Positions 9,055-10,479 of a stretch of DNA of 10,479 bases are shown here, piece after piece (the first letter of the stretch is position 1; every line of letters starts with the position of its first letter). The DNA is from an uncultured Faecalibacterium sp. GTDB taxonomy: Bacteria; Bacillota; Clostridia; Oscillospirales; Ruminococcaceae. The notes beneath the pieces are model-generated. The model did not search any database and had not been told where the DNA came from. It was given only the letters and a program-made list of their open reading frames with translations. The stretch lies in the NCBI GenBank assembly GCA_934525735.1, contig CAKSZM010000065.1, positions 1-10,479 on the forward strand, read 5' to 3'. The position numbers and the translations under genes were made by a program.

Positions 9055-9192
9055 TTTTAACCGCTTTTTGCATGAACTTTCTGTAAAAAGATGCTGGCAG
9101 GAGGTCATAAATGAAATTTTGGTAAGCGTTTCGATGCGATAAATTGTCGCGCAGCGACTCCAAAACGGCGGAACTCAAAAAAGCGGTTAAAA
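9055..9192. repeat. Short non-coding element bounded by 15-bp perfect inverted repeats
   Basis: TTTTAACCGCTTTTT (9055-9069) recurs inverted as AAAAAGCGGTTAAAA (9178-9192), enclosing 108 bp. Inside are a small hairpin GTCGC-GCA-GCGAC (9146-9158) and a strong AGGAGGT (9099-9105). No transposase frame fits. It could be a MITE-like insertion or the closing stem of a structured RNA; no flanking target-site duplication was evident. Confidence 0.45.
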
Positions 9193-9231
9193 GATCTTCA
9201 CGCCGAATAGGCGTGAATCTTCAGCTTTTTT
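9191..9231 (+). terminator. Hairpin with T-run, terminator-like on the plus strand
   Basis: TTCACGCC (9197-9204) pairs with GGCGTGAA (9210-9217) around GAATA, and a 2-nt bulge separates this from AAGA/TCTT (9191-9194 with 9218-9221). CAGC and six T's (9226-9231) follow. On the minus strand the same stem is followed by TTTT. No plus-strand gene precedes it, so it would end only an RNA from 9070-9190, or act on minus-strand read-through towards secA. Confidence 0.5.
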
Positions 9232-9255
9232 GTGTGCAGCCAACTTCTTTGGGGT

Positions 9256-9418
9256 CTGAAAGGGGCGAGCAGCCCCTTTCTCGTGGATCCAGCGCGTCGA
9301 AATCGCTGGCACTTTTCTGGTTCTCTTTTTGGAGGCAAAAGAGAACATATCCGGCGGAGATGATGCTTGCAAAAGCCATAGCACCCTCCCTGCGCGACAA
9401 CACTCTTCCGGGAAGAGT
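9256..9418. repeat. Array of perfect hairpins in the gene-free region (REP-like)
   Basis: Four further stems follow one another: GAAAGGGGC/GCCCCTTTC (9258-9280, 9 bp), CCAGCG/CGCTGG (9289-9309), GTTCTCTTTT/AAAAGAGAAC (9320-9346, 10 bp) and ACTCTTC/GAAGAGT (9402-9418, 7 bp). Together with the stems at 9191-9221 and 9438-9474, nearly the whole 537-bp gap between secA and the HAD gene can fold. Frames of 60-130 codons exist on both strands but cross the palindromes and have no recognisable motif, so I call none. This is best read as accumulated palindromic repeats, with a structured RNA as the alternative. Confidence 0.5.
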
Positions 9419-9437
9419 TAGTATCAGTACCAAAACA

Positions 9438-9474
9438 AAGGAGCTGATGCACATGTTTCGTGCAACAGCTCCTT
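9438..9474. terminator. Bidirectional terminator after the HAD phosphatase gene
   Basis: AAGGAGCTG (9438-9446) pairs with CAGCTCCTT (9466-9474). After one A:A mismatch TGCAC (9448-9452) pairs with GTGCA (9460-9464) around a 7-nt loop. On the minus strand TGTTTTGG follows, and the stem starts 11 bp after the HAD stop. On the plus strand CACTTTTTG follows. Confidence 0.75.
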
Positions 9475-9485
9475 CACTTTTTGCG

Positions 9486-10136
9486 TTATAACGTTTCCAG
9501 CAGATCCGGCAGCTGTGCCAGATCATCGATGACGTTCGGGCAGACGGCTTCGAGCCGGCGGCGGGACTGATGCCCGCCGGTGTACAGCACACACTTTGTG
9601 CCCATGGCCTTTGCCGCCTCGGCGTCATGGTCGGTGTCGCCGATCATCACGCAGGAGGCGGGGTCGATGCCGCTCTGTGCCAGCCAGCTTTTGCCTGCCT
9701 GAACCTTGCTCACGCCGTAAATGTCCGCAAGGCCGAGCAACTCGGTAAAATAGCCCTGCAGACCCCGCGCGGATACCTGCTCGATCAGGTAGTCCCGGCG
9801 GGAGGCGGAAAGCACGCTCTGCCGCCAGCCCCGGCGGGTCAGCTCGGCCAGAGTTTCGGCGGCATGAGCCGAGGGCGGACAGGCGTCCACCCCGGCATTG
9901 TAATGTTCCATGAACCGTGCGGCAAGTTCTGCATACGGGTGGCGTGCAAAGTCGAACCCGGCACGGATGTAGTATTCTTCGATCGGGAAGCCGAAGATCT
10001 CCCGGTAAGCGGCCAGATCGTACCGCTGCGGATAGCCGTGGGTCTCCAGCATCCAGTTGAGACAGCCGTGGGTGAACTGTACGTCATCCATCAGGGTGCC
10101 GTTCCAGTCCCAGAAGATCATGCCGTTCGTCTGCAT
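9486..10136 (-). CDS. HAD-superfamily hydrolase, phosphoglycolate-phosphatase-like
   Basis: Small soluble phosphatase-type protein of 216 residues with a Rossmann-like core and an alpha-helical cap (about 18-90, subclass I). Motif I is FWDWNGTLMDD, with the presumed nucleophile Asp10. Motif II is VLSAS, with Ser110. Motif III Lys is probably in SKVQAGKS (144 or 149). Motif IV is GDTDHDAEAA (166-175). The second Asp of the DxD signature is Asn12; this DWNGT variant is seen in a subset of HAD proteins and may change acid/base catalysis. The substrate cannot be told. ATG 10136 has a perfect AGGAGG (10147-10142) 5 nt upstream. It lies 22 bp after the QueT gene on the same strand and is probably translated from the same mRNA, but a functional link to queuosine is only guilt by association. 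Confidence 0.9.
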   Translation of the reverse strand: MQTNGMIFWDWNGTLMDDVQFTHGCLNWMLETHGYPQRYDLAAYREIFGFPIEEYYIRAGFDFARHPYAELAARFMEHYNAGVDACPPSAHAAETLAELTRRGWRQSVLSASRRDYLIEQVSARGLQGYFTELLGLADIYGVSKVQAGKSWLAQSGIDPASCVMIGDTDHDAEAAKAMGTKCVLYTGGHQSRRRLEAVCPNVIDDLAQLPDLLETL

Positions 10137-10158
10137 GGAGACCTCCTAGCTTTTTACG

Positions 10159-10479
10159 TTATGCTGCCGCAAAAATTTTGCGCAGGGCGGTGTTGGATTC
10201 GATGATCTTCACCAGCAGCACGCCCAGAACGGTGCAGCTGATGATCTCGCCGATGCCCACCGAGATGCCGTTGGTGATGCAGGCCAGCCAGATGGGGGCG
10301 CTTGAGGTGGGGTCCGGGAACATCACCGCGATCTCGATGCCGATGATGACGGCATTGAACAGCACCGGCGGCAGGGAAGCGGCAATGGCCAGCCCCTTGA
10401 ACCGCACATTGCGCAGCTTGTAGGTGACAAGGCAGGCCAGCAGGGTAGCCAGCGTGCCGAAGATCACATCCACGATGGT
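10159..10479 (-). CDS. queT: QueT-family ECF transporter S component (queuosine precursor uptake), N-terminus outside window
   Basis: Membrane substrate-binding (S) subunit predicted to import a queuosine precursor with the shared ECF energising module. Only the C-terminal 106 codons are present; the frame is open to the last base, and the GTG at 10473-10471 is an internal Val. The start and any upstream preQ1-type riboswitch lie beyond the window. Seen: DVIFGTLATLLA, TYKLRNVRFKGL between hydrophobic helices, the conserved LPPVLFNAVIIGIE, and a final pair of helices with NGISVGIGEIISCTVLG followed by a basic tail. This pattern is typical of QueT proteins (about 165-175 residues in full). It is very hydrophobic, with about four membrane helices in the fragment. 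It is first in a likely queT-HAD transcription unit. Specificity rests on family resemblance; another small S component is the alternative. Confidence 0.85.
   Translation of the reverse strand, partial: TIVDVIFGTLATLLACLVTYKLRNVRFKGLAIAASLPPVLFNAVIIGIEIAVMFPDPTSSAPIWLACITNGISVGIGEIISCTVLGVLLVKIIESNTALRKIFAAA

Noticed and set aside
9042..9350. tmRNA, RNase P RNA, 6S RNA or SRP RNA in the gene-free region
   Set aside because: None of the conserved landmarks I can recall was visible (tRNA-like ends, GGTAA-type cores, SRP GGAA tetraloop helix 8).
9187..9628. Small minus-strand frames of 65-135 codons downstream of and overlapping the HAD gene
   Set aside because: They cross several perfect palindromes and overlap the end of the HAD gene in another frame, with no family motif. 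They are likely translations of repeat DNA.

Overview
The window is a stretch of GC-rich (about 60%), low-redundancy bacterial chromosome. It has Gram-positive-type housekeeping genes, strong Shine-Dalgarno sites and GC-rich palindromic intergenic repeats. Gene content and repeat style suggest a gut Oscillospiraceae relative such as Faecalibacterium, Gemmiger or Subdoligranulum. That genus-level guess is from memory, not from a search. No phage, transposase, CRISPR array, tRNA or rRNA gene was found.

Left half, plus strand (1-4281): one operon. It holds the 3' end of a NifS/IscS-like cysteine desulfurase, thiI (tRNA 4-thiouridine synthase), cinA (two-domain CinA with a PncC-type amidohydrolase half), and a previously unlabelled gene at 3304-4230. 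The operon closes at a textbook intrinsic terminator. The first two genes form a sulfur relay: the desulfurase makes persulfide and ThiI places it on tRNA. The fourth gene is the most interesting item. Its protein aligns, almost without gaps over its best-matching core, with the middle and C-terminal parts of the CinA encoded just upstream. It has lost the active-site motifs, lacks the N-terminal MoaB-like domain, and has gained a C-terminal membrane anchor.

Centre (4281-4715): a strong promoter with an extended -10 overlaps a perfect palindromic operator. Behind it lies a short coding-like frame (4346-4654) without an in-frame start, which one extra base next to an ATG would explain. A 16-bp hairpin separates it from the convergent genes.

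Right half, minus strand (4716-10479): an M20 amidohydrolase, a REP-like repeat block, secA with its own promoter, a 537-bp highly structured gene-free region, a HAD-family phosphatase, and the 3' part of a QueT-type ECF transporter S component. The queT-HAD pair looks like one transcription unit (22-bp gap), ending at a bidirectional terminator. secA and the amidohydrolase are separated by a terminator-like hairpin, so they may be transcribed separately.
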